A stretch of 64,000 bases of DNA from Cladorhizidae sp. MBARI D1340-BT2 (taxonomy: Eukaryota > Porifera > Demospongiae > Poecilosclerida > Cladorhizidae). The first letter of the stretch is position 1. Each line of letters opens with the position of its first letter. The stretch is from the NCBI GenBank assembly GCA_028752905.1, contig JAQNBH010000009.1, positions 30,485,442-30,549,441 on the forward strand. Direction: 5' to 3'. The translations under genes and the position numbers were made by a program. The notes under the pieces are model-generated. The model ran no database searches, was not told where the DNA came from, and saw only the letters and a program-made list of their open reading frames with translations. Below, in pieces: positions 35,737-47,970 of the stretch.

Positions 35737-37019
35737 TCAATTCGGCTTTTGTGCAGCTGCACTCCCCATCAGCAATGAGAGTGCTCCTAAGATCATGTTA
35801 GTGACAAAGTATTTGTGGTTATCATAAGGCATAACTGTTTTTAAATACTCCATTTGTTTCTTCATGTCTTCCACACACATATGAACGATCTTCTTCTTAT
35901 CTTTACTGCACATCTCATGCAGGGCCACACATAACTTCCACTCCTCCTTGTACACAAAGTTAGCCGCACTTACTTGAACCACACTTTTCTTGGTTGTCTT
36001 CAGAGCATTTTCAGCTTCTTCTACATGTCTCTGCATCTCCATCCTCCATTTCTATTGTTCATTATTCATTATTAACTCTAATGCTAGTGACTTCTGCACA
36101 GCCACAATCCTGCTCCGTTTATTTTCTGTGGCACTCTCAGCCTCTGCGTTAACTTCTTTCACATGTACGTTCATTAGTAGTGACAACTCCAAATGTTTGC
36201 ATGGTAGTTGATCTGCTTCATTCTTTAGTTGAGCCTTTTCTTCCTCCAAGGCAAAGATGCATTCTAGTTTGTCCAACGCCATATTTTCATTGATTTTCTC
36301 ATTGATATCTCCTTCAGCCTTCTTCTGCTTCATCACCAGAGATTGATATATTCTTTGTTCCTTTTCCAAGTGAAGTTTGAGATAAGTCAGCTCAGCCGTG
36401 ATGCAGTTATTGATCTTGTTCATGTAGGAATACTTCACTTGCAGCTGTGTGTATGATTCTTCAATTTGTTCTGCAGTTTGTGATTGGTAACTTCCAGTTC
36501 TTCAATCTTCAAGAAGGATTCTCTTTCGAGTTTGGTCTTCCACAGGGCAGTTTCACTATTAGCTGCAGTCAACCTTTCAGAGAGAAAGCTGTTAGTTTCA
36601 CTCTCCACATCCAGTAAAACCTTGAGTGTAGCTATGTTTGCTTCAGCACATATCAACTTGGACACTGCATCTTTTCCGAGTTTTTCAAGCTTAGCATTTC
36701 TTTCCTGCAATGCAGCAATCACATTCTCAAGCCCACATACAGTATTCTCCTGTTCTCTTGAGAGAAATCCATGATGGACCAAGTCATAATATGTTTCATA
36801 GACACATGAATAAAGAATGACAACTCCGAATAAAATTACAAAAATAACCAAAACTTCAGTATCCATTATCAACATCACTTGGGTGTGTAAATGGTCAATG
36901 TTTTGCTCTTGATGGTATCTGAATTTGTTGGACGTCCTTCCATCATGTCGGGGCCAACTTGGGCATAGGTGGTGGCTGACCATTTTTTCACATCCACATG
37001 GTTGTCCATAGCTAGACAC
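35737..37019 (-). pseudogene. Two-anchor membrane coiled-coil protein
   Basis: On the minus strand a frame runs from about 37,019 (first true ATG about 12 codons in). It encodes a short N-terminal segment, a strong membrane helix (VLVIFVILFGVVILYSC), then long Glu/Lys/Leu-rich coiled coil. It shifts by -1 at 36,436 (AAG TGA), continues as coiled coil to TAG at 36,052-36,054, and reopens in the same frame (EMQRHVEEAENALK) to a C-terminal hydrophobic tail (MILGALSLLMGSAAA). About 425 residues overall. The TAG position is TTC in X1, so the break is recent. No family recognised; likely an intracellular membrane tether or scaffold. It lies on the same strand as, and upstream of, relic gag, but nothing in it looks gag-like. 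Confidence 0.6.
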
Positions 37020-38117
37020 TGGAAGGTGGATTCAGAAAAACTTAAGTTGTAACTGACACCTGATAAATCAAGGACGGTTGGTTACCAGTTGGAATTGGGA
37101 TGCCCTTGCTCAGGATCGCCAGCATAGCCAAGTTCAAGTCTTTTGGAAGTGTCCATCCATGGTATATCCCTTTGAAATAGGCTACTCATAAGTATAAATG
37201 ATGTAAACAACAAGGTTAGTGTTGTAATAGACATTTATCAGATCAATGAACAGTCGGGTTTTACTTTTTCAGAACTTTAGAAAAAGTGACGCGTTAGTTA
37301 GCGTACGCTACCTACATGGCATGTGCGGAGTCTGACCATCCCCTCATGTGCAGAGTAGACACTCTTAATTACGCAGATAATAAACACACCGAAAATATTC
37401 AGTGTATTTCAGATTTTTCCCTTTGTTACTATGTTTAAACAATTAGGGCATATGTATACATTGGGAAACTGTGGTCCTTGGTTTGGAGTGGTAGCACAAT
37501 CGTTAGCGTCTTTATGTAGCTTGTCGGCCTGCGGGTGAATATTTATTGGGTCACATCGGTGGTTGGTAAAATGTAGCTCGATACCCCAAGGCACACTAGA
37601 GGACATTTGTCAGTCTAATCCTTTCTAACGTCCAGAAGCAGTTTTAAATCCTTCGGTTGTTTGCCGTAGAGCTATGTACAGAAATTGCTCGTTTGTAAAT
37701 GATCAAACGACGCTTCTAAGCATTAGCTACATACCTTGGTAGCTTATCAATTAGATAGCCAGAGAACAGCTTCCAGTTGACAACTCCTGTTTTCTGGCGT
37801 AAACTGTATAGTAGGATTCAATGTCATTAGTATGGGATTTGTCATCAAAATAGAAGGTACGCCCGGATGTGGCCACTGATAGGTGACCAAGTTCCTGTTC
37901 CGTCTTGCCTCTTGTCTCTCTATGTAAGCAGAGCCATCAAAGATGGTTGCTGTTTAGTGTTTAGATAGCTGACAATATAGTAAGCTAACAAATGCCCAAA
38001 CTACGAAGTTCAGGTGGGAATTCCAAGTTACTTTGCCTTTCTCTTACAAATATGGTCATAAGTAAGCTAACTAGCTCTAAAACAACTCCAGTTGTAGAAC
38101 TGATGTATCTAAGGTAA
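37020..38117. other. Sequence between X2 and second piggyBac
   Basis: No match to the other repeat units was noticed. A 65-codon minus-strand frame at 37,409-37,606 (MSSSVPWGIELHF ... YICPNCLNIV) lies 390 bases upstream of the coiled-coil gene and contains a lone CPNC pair. It might be a 5' exon, but no splice evidence ties it in. Confidence 0.4.
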
Positions 38118-40792
38118 TTAACCCACTCACTGTCACAAGCGTATATATACGCATAAAGTTGTTTATCAATATAAAAAACACATAAAAAATCGATCATACC
38201 GTCCACAGACACCTTCTAGAGGTAAAAAATTAGCCACATTCTTCCCCTACGATCGTTTCGAATATTTTCGGTAACTAGGATAGAAATATCGGACCCTTCA
38301 GAATTTCAAATCGCCTTGAAGATGGCTTGACTGTCCTTGGTAGAAGTTATTTTTCAGGTTTTGGGCGATGATTTTGGATTTTCTGAGTATGAAAGCAGTG
38401 ATGAAGAAGGCGATGGCATCTCATCCTACCTTGGCCAGAACCGTGTTGACCCTGAAGCTCTGCTATTGCTTGGCAGAATAGTCGCTGATGACATACCTTC
38501 AATAAGAGTGTAGCGCTTTCACTCGAGGTGCCGATCTAGATGGAGATGAGAATACCAGCGATGAAGAAGGTATTTACAGTCAGTTTAGCTACAGTTTAGC
38601 TATAGCTGTTAGCAATGCAGAGCATGGAACTGCAATGCTCTTTTAGTTTCCTTGTTACTTGTAGTCCGCAGTAAAATTATTTTATGCCAATTTCTTTTAT
38701 CCCCTTCAGGTTTGATGCATGAAGCGATGGATTGGGCAGCTAACAGAGCTTCATCAACCCTATGGCCCAATCTATTGTTGCTAGCCCTCCTATTGCTGTG
38801 ATGGCTGCCTCATCACCTTCTCCATTGTTCCTATGACTATCTGCAACTGTAGGTTGTGTAACATCTGCATCAGGTTCTATGCCTTATGTGATGTCTGTAG
38901 TCACTCCTATACTATTTCCATCATCATCATTGTCTGTTCCATAGTCATGCCCTCCTATATTTTTACCCTCACCCCTCGCACTCTCCTTCACGACCAGTTT
39001 ACTAGGAGTATTCATCATGCTCGAGTTTGTCAGAGTAGTGGTAGTAAAAGAGCTTCAGGTGCTTCAAGTTCTGCTCTGCCTTTAGCTAGTCCTCTCTTTC
39101 TTTCTGGGACTTCACCTACCAGCATTTCTTTAGCTCTGTCTCTTGCTTCTTCTACTGTTTCCTCAGCTAGTACCTTTGATAGTCCCTCCTATAATTCTCC
39201 AGCAGCCCAACCTACTCGAGCACCTCCATCTGGTAGCTCAGTAACCGACAACTTGGCTGTGGTAGTTGGAAGTTGGAGGAAGGGGGAGTCATCATCTACA
39301 CACTTCTCTTATTCAGTAGTGCCTGGACCTACTTCTCCAGATGTAACCTCCTCCTCTTCATCGTGTGATATATTTTTTAAGTTTTTTAATGAGGAAGTGT
39401 GGACCCTGCTTGTAACAGAGACTAATCGCTATGCAAAGAGGACACATAGTCACACACCACGTCCCCGCGCTGGGTACCTGTTACTGTTTCAGAAAGCTTT
39501 TCTTGGGCTCCTTATTTACATGGGGATTTTGAAGTTGCCTCGATTGAACTTGTATTGGTCCACACTAGATCACCATATTTCAACTCCTGGAATTTCAGGG
39601 GTTATGCCAATAGTGAGGTTTCAGCAGATTTTTGGGGGTTTTCACCCAACTAGTTTGCTTGTGACCACATTACCTAGCCAGCCTGGGCACGATCGCCTTA
39701 CTAAGGTGCGACCACCTTTGGACTTGATTGTTCCAAAGTTTGCTGAGGAGTATAACCTTCACCAGCAAATTTCAATTGATGAAGCCATGATGAAATGTAA
39801 GGGACGCTTGTGGTTCAAACAGTACATGAAAGACTAGCCTACCAAATGGGGCATCAAGGTATTTGTACTGGCAGATTCCAGTAATGGCTATATACACAAG
39901 CTTCAGGTTTTACACTGGTAAGGCACTAGGTAGTAATACAGATGTCGGGATGTTCACAAGGGTTGTTCTGGAGCTCATGGAAGGTTTGGAAGGTAGTGGA
40001 CAAGAGCTCTACACAGACAACTTCTATACCAGCCCCATCCTCTACCTTACTCTGTACAACAGAGGAATCAATGCCTGCGGTACTGTGCAAAGCAATCGCA
40101 GATCCTAACCAAAGTATTTGATTTGAAGGCAACCAAAGGTAACCATGGGCATTATGACTTCAGGTCCAATGGCACACTACTTGGTGTAGTTTGGGTGGAC
40201 AATAATTGTTTGTCCACTTTCCATGCTGCTGAGCCTGCCACCACAGTGAAGAGGTGTCGCCTTGATGGAGCTCAGGTGGATGTCTCTTGCCCAACCCTAC
40301 TTGTTGACTACCAGAAGTATATGAGAGGTGTGGATATTGGTAACCAGATGACTGGTTATTATAATATAGGAGGAGGAGTAAGAAGTGGTGGAAGAGGGTG
40401 TTTGCATATATGGTTGAGCCATGCATTCTGAACAGCTATGTTCTAGACTCTCATGTCCACAGAGCAGATCACCTTGCCAGGGGTTACAGGAAGAGAGATT
40501 TTTTGACCTTCAGGTTGGAGCTAGCTAAGGAACTAGTGGGATGTTTCTGCTCACGTCAGCATGCTGGCCGCCCTCGCTCAGTTCATAACGAGTGTCTAGA
40601 GCGGCTGAACACCACGCTTGGGCATTGGTCAGCACTAAATGACAAACAGTTGTCTGTGTAGCAGTTGGAAATATGTCTGGAATCTCAAATCGCCATGAGA
40701 CCAAGTATATTTACCGTCACTGCAAAGTACCACTGCGTGTTAAGCGGGAATGTTTTTTCAAGTACCACACCACGGTAGACTTCACCAAGTAG
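38118..40792 (+). mobile_element. Second piggyBac element, degenerate
   Basis: Left terminus TTAACCCACTCACTGTCAC at 38,118, followed by a perfect palindrome GCGTATATATACGC at about 38,139-38,152. No matching GTGGGTTAA right end was found up to about 41,970, so the right end is lost. It is unrelated in sequence to the element at 2,568, so two piggyBac lineages are present. Confidence 0.7.
38360..40792 (+). pseudogene. PGBD-type piggyBac transposase, disabled
   Basis: An acidic first exon lies near 38,360-38,570 (FSEYESSDEEGDG). A Ser-rich linker and core start at 38,833. The three catalytic Asp positions survive in ISIDEAMMKCKG, LYTDNFYTSP and MRGVDIGNQMTGYY. TAG at 39,835-39,837 follows KQYMKD, and further frameshifts fall near 39,860, 40,105 and 40,390. 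The Cys-rich C-terminus (YRHCKVPLRVKRECFFKYH) ends at TAG 40,790-40,792. It keeps all active-site residues but cannot make a protein without several repairs, so it is probably inactive. Confidence 0.85.
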
Positions 40793-41274
40793 TTTCCTAG
40801 TTTTTGCTTCACTTTTTTTAATTTTACTTTCTATGGTATTTCTATTTCTCTCTCTGTTCTATGTGTGTTTGTGTGTGCTAGATGGCCGTTGTTTTGTATA
40901 TGTTGCTATTGTTGTCCTGTTATGGGAAGATGTAATAAATAATTGTTCATATAACACCAACATGATAACAATATCTTCATCAGAAATTAAATATAAAAAA
41001 ATGGAAATATATGTTATGCAAGTTTTGGGAATAAATTTTGGGAATACAATAAGTTTGTGCATATATATATATATATATATATATAATTATATATAATGCA
41101 TAGTCAGAAGTAAGAGCTTTCATTAGGCTGTAATTACATAATGATATTCATCATTTGTGGTCGGTTGCTTAGCAAACTAAAGTTGACCACGATGTTCGTC
41201 GCACCAATGCTATCCCATCAACCCCATGGTTACTCCTGATTTAATATTAATTTTTATTTTTCCTGAGTCCAATT
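40793..41274. other. AT-rich spacer with (AT)n
   Basis: 3' region of the second piggyBac running into unassigned sequence. An (AT)n microsatellite lies at 41,061-41,085. No gene seen. Confidence 0.6.
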
Positions 41275-41755
41275 ATTGTATTAGCATTGCACAAAGAGAT
41301 ATTGCATCATGACCATGGACCTATGAAATAATAGCACTATTTCATATAAAGGATGCAGGAATAAAGTAGAGTTCTTAATGGATGATTATTGTTTACACAT
41401 TACTGATCTACATTGTTCCAGTAACAATTTGTGAAGTTTGCTATAAGGATGGTTCTTCGGATGACATTACTCAAAAGCAAATTGTACTAATGCAAGTGTG
41501 AGTTTCACCCAGGCCACTAAGAAACCAAATATTTCACAACTGAAAAACGGAGGAATTCGCATAAAAAGAAAAAATGTTCCTCACTGTTTAAATGCTTGGT
41601 TGGCTGAAATGTCTCTGGCAGGGTCGAAGTGTAGTTATGTGAAATGGAACAAGGTGACTAATCTTATTTTATTGAAACGTACGTTTTGTCATAGCTGCAG
41701 GGGTATAACAAACAAGCCTACAGAGAGGGAGGCAAATCTGCATGTGGTTTGACCT
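41275..41755 (+). repeat. R-repeat, stand-alone copy
   Basis: Related to 42,590-42,830, to the palindrome arms (57,840-58,340 plus strand; 50,890-50,390 minus strand) and, more distantly, to A-unit 8,925-9,300. The copy at 41,498-41,752 encodes an open ATKKPNISQLKNGG ... LNAWLAEMSLAGSKCSYVKW frame. The other copies are broken by stops and indels. Unknown family. Confidence 0.6.
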
Positions 41756-43250
41756 TGGACGTCTGCTTTATATATAATATTCCCACAATTCCTACCTATT
41801 AAGCTTGTCTAGTTGCCTATTATGCTCATAATTAGGCATTTTGTTACCTAGCAGAGTCAAAATATGACATTTCGCAAATAGCATTTTATTACACAGAGAA
41901 ATCCATCCTTTGACCACAAAAGTTGATTGAGTTTGAAAAAGAGAGATATGGGATTATGGTTTCCTACTGGGGCTCAATAAATTATGCTAGCATTTTTTTG
42001 AGCATTTTAGGTGTGCTGAAGCATTGAGAATAATGCCAGCATTATAGTCAGAATAGTTTCACTTTGTTCTTCAACATTATACAGTCACAGTAGCAGACAA
42101 CGATGAGCAGGCTGACCATGATACTAATTATAATGGTGCGACCATGTGATATGGTAAAGAGCTAAATGCTTCGAAGAAAGTGCAAGACCAAAATGTAGCT
42201 GAGATGTTAAAGAAGTATGGTGCAGACAAACACCCAGTTAGAGAAAATCTTTCAGATGAAGTCAGAGTCTTTCGAGTTAAAGATGTGAAATCGTTTTTGA
42301 AAGCTGGAGTACCTCTAAGCAAGATTGAGTGTTTTAGAGAAGTATTCGAAGAAAATGCCTTCAGACTCTCCCACAGTAATAATTTACGCCAATTAATTCC
42401 ATTTATTCATGAACAAGAGTTTGCCAGCATCAAAAATAACATTAAGGAAAAGAAGTAGCTGTAATCTTTGATGGAACAACCCATGTTTGTGAAGCAATGG
42501 TTATAGTGGTTCGTGTTGAGCAACGTGTTGTCAGGCTAATGTTGCTAGCTAAGAGCCTTAAAGGCGAAGAAGTGGCCAGACAGAAGAAACCAAATATTTC
42601 ACAACTGTAAAACGGAGAAAGTGGCATAAAAAGACAAAATGTGTCCTCACTGTTGAAGATGATTTAAATGCTTGGTTGGCTGAAATGTATCTGGCAGGGT
42701 CGAAGTGCAGTTATGTGAAATGGAACAAGGTGAATAATCTTGTTTTAATGAAACGTACATTTTGTCATAGATGCAGGGGTGTAACAAACAAGCCTACAGA
42801 GAAGGAAGCTAATCTGGTAATATAATTATTATTGTATGCAATCCTGTCATAAGTTGAATGATAGCTAACCTCATTTGTGACATCTAGAAATTATCTTAGC
42901 TATTTCATATAGAGACACATGTGGTTAACAAAAATTTGTGAGCTGATTGGTTAGTGATACAATATAATGCAATTAAGGAAATATTTCATGTGGTTTGACC
43001 TTGGACATGCCAACTTTTCTGCTTCATATATAACTATTCCCAAAATTCCTACCTATTATGCTTGTCTAGTTGCCTATTATGCTCATAATTAGGCATTTTG
43101 TTACCTAGCAGAGTCAAAATATGCCATTTTGCAAGTTTATTTATGCAATAGCAATATTTATCATTTTATTACAAAGAGAAATGCATCTTTTGACCACAAA
43201 AGTTGTTTGTGTTTGAAAAAGAGAGATATGGGATTATGGTTTCCTACAAC
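41756..43250 (+). repeat. Tandemly duplicated A-unit flank, filled and empty
   Basis: 41,756-41,967 and about 43,000-43,250 are near-duplicates, both running through GGGATTATGGTTTCCTAC. In the first, TTTCCTAC is followed directly by the hAT terminus (41,968); in the second it continues AACACATAAAC with no insertion. The pair therefore shows the insertion site in occupied and unoccupied form, side by side. Confidence 0.8.
41968..42590 (+). pseudogene. hAT element fragment (copy C)
   Basis: Begins TGGGGCTCAATAAATTATGC after TTTCCTAC (41,960-41,967). A large internal deletion joins the 5' region to transposase coding at about 42,160 (DEVRVFRVKDVKSFLKAGVPL, then FDGTTHVCEAMVIVV around 42,470). 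It ends at about 42,590, where R-repeat sequence takes over. One frameshift near 42,455. No C-terminal domain or right terminus. Confidence 0.75.
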
Positions 43251-44675
43251 ACATAAACTAAATATAAACTAATTGAAAATAGGTTAAAAAGTGCTGTCAA
43301 TAAAGAAAGCACCAGTCATTGGTCATGGAAGTGTGGGTGTGTGAGAATTGTTACAATTGTTTCAACAGTTAAATCAGTTCCAAATGTCAATACATTACAG
43401 CTACTTGTTAAAAAAATTCTAATGGCATAAAAACAAGTTCTGAATTAGGCATTCATTAGGTGTAAACTGAAGATGATGTGAATATACTTTAAATCAATGA
43501 ATATATATCTTGTACTCTTCATCATGTATACAATATTTACCTTTTACCTATTAATTCTTTGTAAGTATATATTAGGTACTTGTGCAGATTCTATGTTTGC
43601 AGACACAATTATTATAATAGCCTCCTGTGATGCCATGGGCCATTCAGACAGCTGTGGATATTTAAAGTCTGTGCCAACCTAATTCTGGCTGGAGCTAGTT
43701 AGGAGTATGTGGGCAACATTAGATGATCCTGGGATTGTTCACGGCTATACTGGACCAGTTAAGAGGAGTGAATCTATTAATACATACCATCCTAGATGAG
43801 CATGTCTATCAATTCATGCCATCCTGGAATAGTGCATCTACTAATGCAGGCCATCCCGGAAGAGTGCATCTACCAATGCAGGCCATCCTGGGGGAGTTCA
43901 TCTACCAATGCAAGCTGTCAGACATTGACTCTGTATGTATGACAAAGATATCAAAGACTTACCAGAGAATACAGAAGCCTTCAGAGTCAAATACGGGAGT
44001 ACTAATTGGTTGAGCAAGTCTGTGCCCATGCAGGGGTAAAGAGTAACTATGAGAAACAGAACAGGATAGTTTTGAGTAAGTGACAGAGATATCGAGTTTT
44101 AAACGTATAGCATTAACTGAGCTAGTTTAATTTGAGACATACATTGGTTTGAGACTAATGATTATTTAGTACTATTTTTTATGTTTATATTGTATTTAAT
44201 TGATAAAGAATTTAAACCTACTACAGTTTTTAATTATACTCTTCGTGAGTGGGAGACATCAGGAGAGCTGATTAGATAGAGTTTTGTTGTTTAGGCATTG
44301 CAGGATACTAGACACCTTAGAGATAGTAGAAGTATTTGCCTGACACAGTCCATCCCGTAGGAGTGCAGCATCTATTAATGCAGACCTTTCCAAAGGAGGA
44401 TCTATTAATGTCGGCCATACTGGAGGAGGGCATCTTTTAATGAAGTATAATTGTGCTAGGATATGTTTGTTGTTCTTTTGGTTTTTAAAAACATGCTAAC
44501 ACAATATTTTGTTCAACATGCCACCAGTCTTGGAGTAAACCAGGAGACAAATTATGACCTTTTTCTTAAACTGTTCATAAAACAAACTGCAATAATTTTC
44601 GTTTGATTTTTGATTGTTTGTGAGTGCATTAGAAATCACCAAGACACAGTCATGGTAGATAATTGAACTACAAAA

Positions 44676-46195
44676 GCATCTCAAGTAACAGACTTATTCA
44701 GAAAATAATAAACCATGCATACTGAACAAAACTTTATAATAGCTCTATCATTCTAAAGAGGAAAATGGCCTCTACAATCATAAATTCCATTTCATTAACT
44801 TCTATTTCCAGAAAACTATTCAGCTTAGGAAAGTTGATGTGTGTCTTTTCTTACTGGTTACCACTATGAATGCCTTTTCTCTGGTTCAAATTGGCACTCC
44901 TGAGGATTTCCTACCTGTAAAATTTGTTGTAGACAGGAATTCACATGCTTCTGTTTGCTCCAAATGGAACTAATTCTTATATCAAGCTGCCGTTTATTTA
45001 AATTCGATTGTAACATTTATAAAAATTATTTCTGAGATATGAGGGCTAATTATAAGTATTTCTGGGATCAATGTCAGTAAACGAATGTTTCGTAAATACT
45101 GTCTATTATATCATTATTATAAAAACTAACATTTCTAAACTTGCTCTGTAGATGTAATGACTCTGTATTAGTTTATAAGATCATATCATAGCCCATCCCT
45201 TTCAATAACGATATCATGAATGTAGTCAACCCTTTACGATTAGCAAAGGGGCTGGAGAGGGTAAACGTCTGGTAAAGTGTCAAGTATAGCCATTTTTCAG
45301 AGTGCGCATCCCAAGCTTGGTGTGCTTCTAATATCACCACTATGTACATATGACAGGATTTTGGGGATTGAGGCATTTGGAATATAGTCTGATAACTTTT
45401 TCCTCTCCGTAACTAATGTAAAAGTGATAAGGATCGCTCATTCTAGATCACCGTTAATGCTGACGATAAGCAAACCTAGCTAATATACGTGTTTGTTTAT
45501 TATCTGCAAATTAGAGGATCGTTTTATTAAATCTAAGCTACAACTATATATACCAGCAATAATTAACACTTATTCAGTGATGGATTAATGTTGGAGAACA
45601 ATTTATGTAATAGTTGACCTTGTCCCTCCTCTTGTAGATTTTCTTTGGGTTAAGCTTATCCCCAGTTACCGCAATTGCTATTCTTGTCAGCAAAACTAAC
45701 TGATAGGCAGGGGTGGATCCAGGGGGGCGGGCTTAGGGAGCTCAAGCTCACCCCCCCTTTAATTTCCACCCCTTTTTTTAATGCTGCACACCATCCATAT
45801 GGGAATTAAGAGAACGTGCCATGATGGTCTTTCTGGCTGTGCCACAAAGCGACTTTAAATAGTGTGGAATAAATGAGTACATTTCGAGGCAAGATAAGTA
45901 GTCAGCTATAGCTTGTGGCTATGCTAAGCCTAAAGTTATCTTGAAATAGTTAGCCTAATTTTCCAGTTTCTGTACTATGTATCTAGCGAGCTATTAGCCT
46001 GCTGCAATATCTAGCTTAGCTAGTACTGTACCAGTAAAGCTGTCTATGGGAATGCAAGCGGAAAGCGGAAAGGGGAACGTAAACTGGCTCTGATGCTAAA
46101 TACTCTAGGACAATCTTTACTTCACACTGATTATGATTATTTTCCCAACATACGTAATCTTTTGATAAATTACTTTACCAGTTACTTCCTGCGAA
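44676..46195. other. 1.5-kb insertion in copy C, nature unknown
   Basis: Copies A (7,935) and B (26,940) read straight through GAACTACAAAATGTGAGTGC; copy C has about 1.5 kb between GAACTACAAAA and GCAAAAGGTCTATC. No clear terminal repeats or target duplication. At 45,710 it contains CAGGGGTGGATCCAGGGGGG, similar to termini of some hAT-type MITEs, but no partner end is visible. No convincing gene. Confidence 0.6.
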
Positions 46196-47409
46196 TGCAA
46201 AAGGTCTATCAGTGTGTTACGTTTTCTCAAGACTTCTCTTAGAAGTACGATGTCTCAGGAGTGCTAGCAATGCTACAATACCACAAATATATTAGTATTT
46301 CACAAGAAGAAGTAGTTGAAGAATTTGTGATGAGTCCACCTCGCAAAATATTGGTACAATAAACCACTTTATAGCATCAAACTTGCATTTATTGTTACAT
46401 TACCCTCTATTCAACGGAACATTTTTTTATTTAATTGTCAATGATAGTCTGATTATATCTACACTCAATACTACATGAAATATTTAATGGTAATAATGTT
46501 AAAATTTACCATCTACAATATTAATTGGTAAATATGTGTGCACATTTACCCTCTATACATAACGGTCAATATACTGAATATGACGTGGTAGGCCACTGAG
46601 AATCGGTTGGTTTTAGAGGGCTTTTGAGGGCACAGGACTGAGGTTAGCCACAGCTGTGGAGTAAATATACAGTATATATATCATTCAACTGAAAGAGCGA
46701 TCATGAGAAAGTGTGGGTGGTCATACAAACTCTTCCTGCATACAATAGCATGCAATTTTTCAATTTAAACAGAAGTGAAATCCTGGATTCACCACTGGAC
46801 AGGTGCATGTAGTTTCAAATAATGTTACTGGGTGTGATATCGCACAATGTCTAGTGTATTACAGAAAGTGCTGTGATAAGGTGGATTGAGTACACCTGAG
46901 GTCCAATGTCAACGATTGTAAGATGCACACAAACTTCTTTCTATTTATATGACCTGACAGAGCATACCAGTCATAGTGGAGTTCTGCTTTCAGTTAGTAC
47001 AAAACTGGCAACTTAATATGATCAACTTAAGTTGCAGCTGCAAGTAACCCATTTTGTTGAAAGTCAAGGGGAGGAGCCAAGCTGGAAACTCTGCAAGTCT
47101 GACAGAGGCTCTCGATTTCTAGCAACTACTTTTCAAGATAGGAAGATTTCTGATAGCATGTTTAATTATATGAGCATTACACAATGAGATATTACACCAA
47201 AGATTTTGGACAAAACCACACCTATGAATAATAGCACTATTATATCACATAGAGATGAAGTAATTGAGGAAAGATTGTATTGGTTAACATTTATCAATGT
47301 TCGAGTAAGGGATTCTGAAATATGTCCTTAAGATAGTCCATCAGATATTTTCATCACTCACAAAGCAAATTGTAAATATCATCAATTTGCTAATGCTGGT
47401 GTGAGTGTT

Positions 47410-47567
47410 AATAATAATAATATTAATAATAATAATAATGTTTTTCAGCATAACATGACAAATACTAGGTTATGAGATGATAGTGATATATAATTGATGT
47501 ATTGAGTGGTGATGGCTTAACAGCTTTGTCACTGGGAGCCATGATTACTTAGTACTGGTGTTTGTTG
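47410..47567 (-). mobile_element. SINE-like insertion 1
   Basis: Absent from copies A and B, where GTGAGTGTT is followed directly by GATCAGGTCAC. The insert starts with an (AAT)n tract (its 3' tail on the minus strand) and ends CTGGTGTTTGTT. Flanks GTGAGTGTT and GTGTTTGTT could be a 9-base target duplication with two mismatches. About 158 bp, no coding. Confidence 0.55.
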
Positions 47568-47970
47568 GTCAGGTCACAAAGAAATCTAATTCCACGTATA
47601 TGAAAAGCAGAGTATGTCACATAAAAATACAAAATTGTATTACCTGTTGAACAAGACTTGATTGTACTGTTGGCTGAAATAACTCTGAGCGAAGTGTGGT
47701 TATGCAAGATGTTAGAAACATTTTGTCATAAAGGACTCTGTGCAGAGCACAGCATACCTGAAGTTCATGAATGCAGTGAGAGTTCTAAGAAACATGCTCG
47801 GAAAGAAGCAGGCATATCTGGTGATCATGCAGTTATAATTATGTAAATCCCATGATAAGGTTACATTAGTGACATCTAGAAGTGGTCTCTTTGAATGCAA
47901 AGGTAATTTCCCCTATGCGGAGGCTGTTTTTATTGGAAACACCCGTTTTTTAAATCACCTGATGTTTTTA

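Larger units (their letters stand above)
31565..37019 (+). repeat. X-unit, copy 2 (5'-truncated)
   Basis: Begins at the hAT terminus, at the point corresponding to X1 position 19,311, and follows X1 to its end and beyond. It contains relic Gypsy on the minus strand (33,545-35,035) and the longest version of the coiled-coil gene. Small indels relative to X1 are scattered throughout. Confidence 0.8.
43251..47930 (+). repeat. A-unit, copy C
   Basis: Colinear with inverted copy B (28,358-25,216) apart from insertions at 44,676-46,195 and 47,410-47,567. It includes the 32-bp minisatellite at 43,780-43,915 and the conserved short frame at 47,658-47,846 (IPEVHECSESSKKHARKEAG). Confidence 0.8.

Noticed and set aside
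36400..36450. Programmed -1 frameshift in the coiled-coil gene
   Set aside because: No slippery heptamer or downstream structure was evident at AAG TGA; a simple indel is more likely because other inactivating changes are present.
36484..36774. Ser-rich plus-strand ORF opposite the coiled-coil gene
   Set aside because: Shadow of the minus-strand coiled coil; no family features.
45708..45780. Possible hAT-type MITE terminus (CAGGGGTGGATCC)
   Set aside because: Only one end is visible and no target duplication, so it is noted inside the 1.5-kb insertion but not called as an element.
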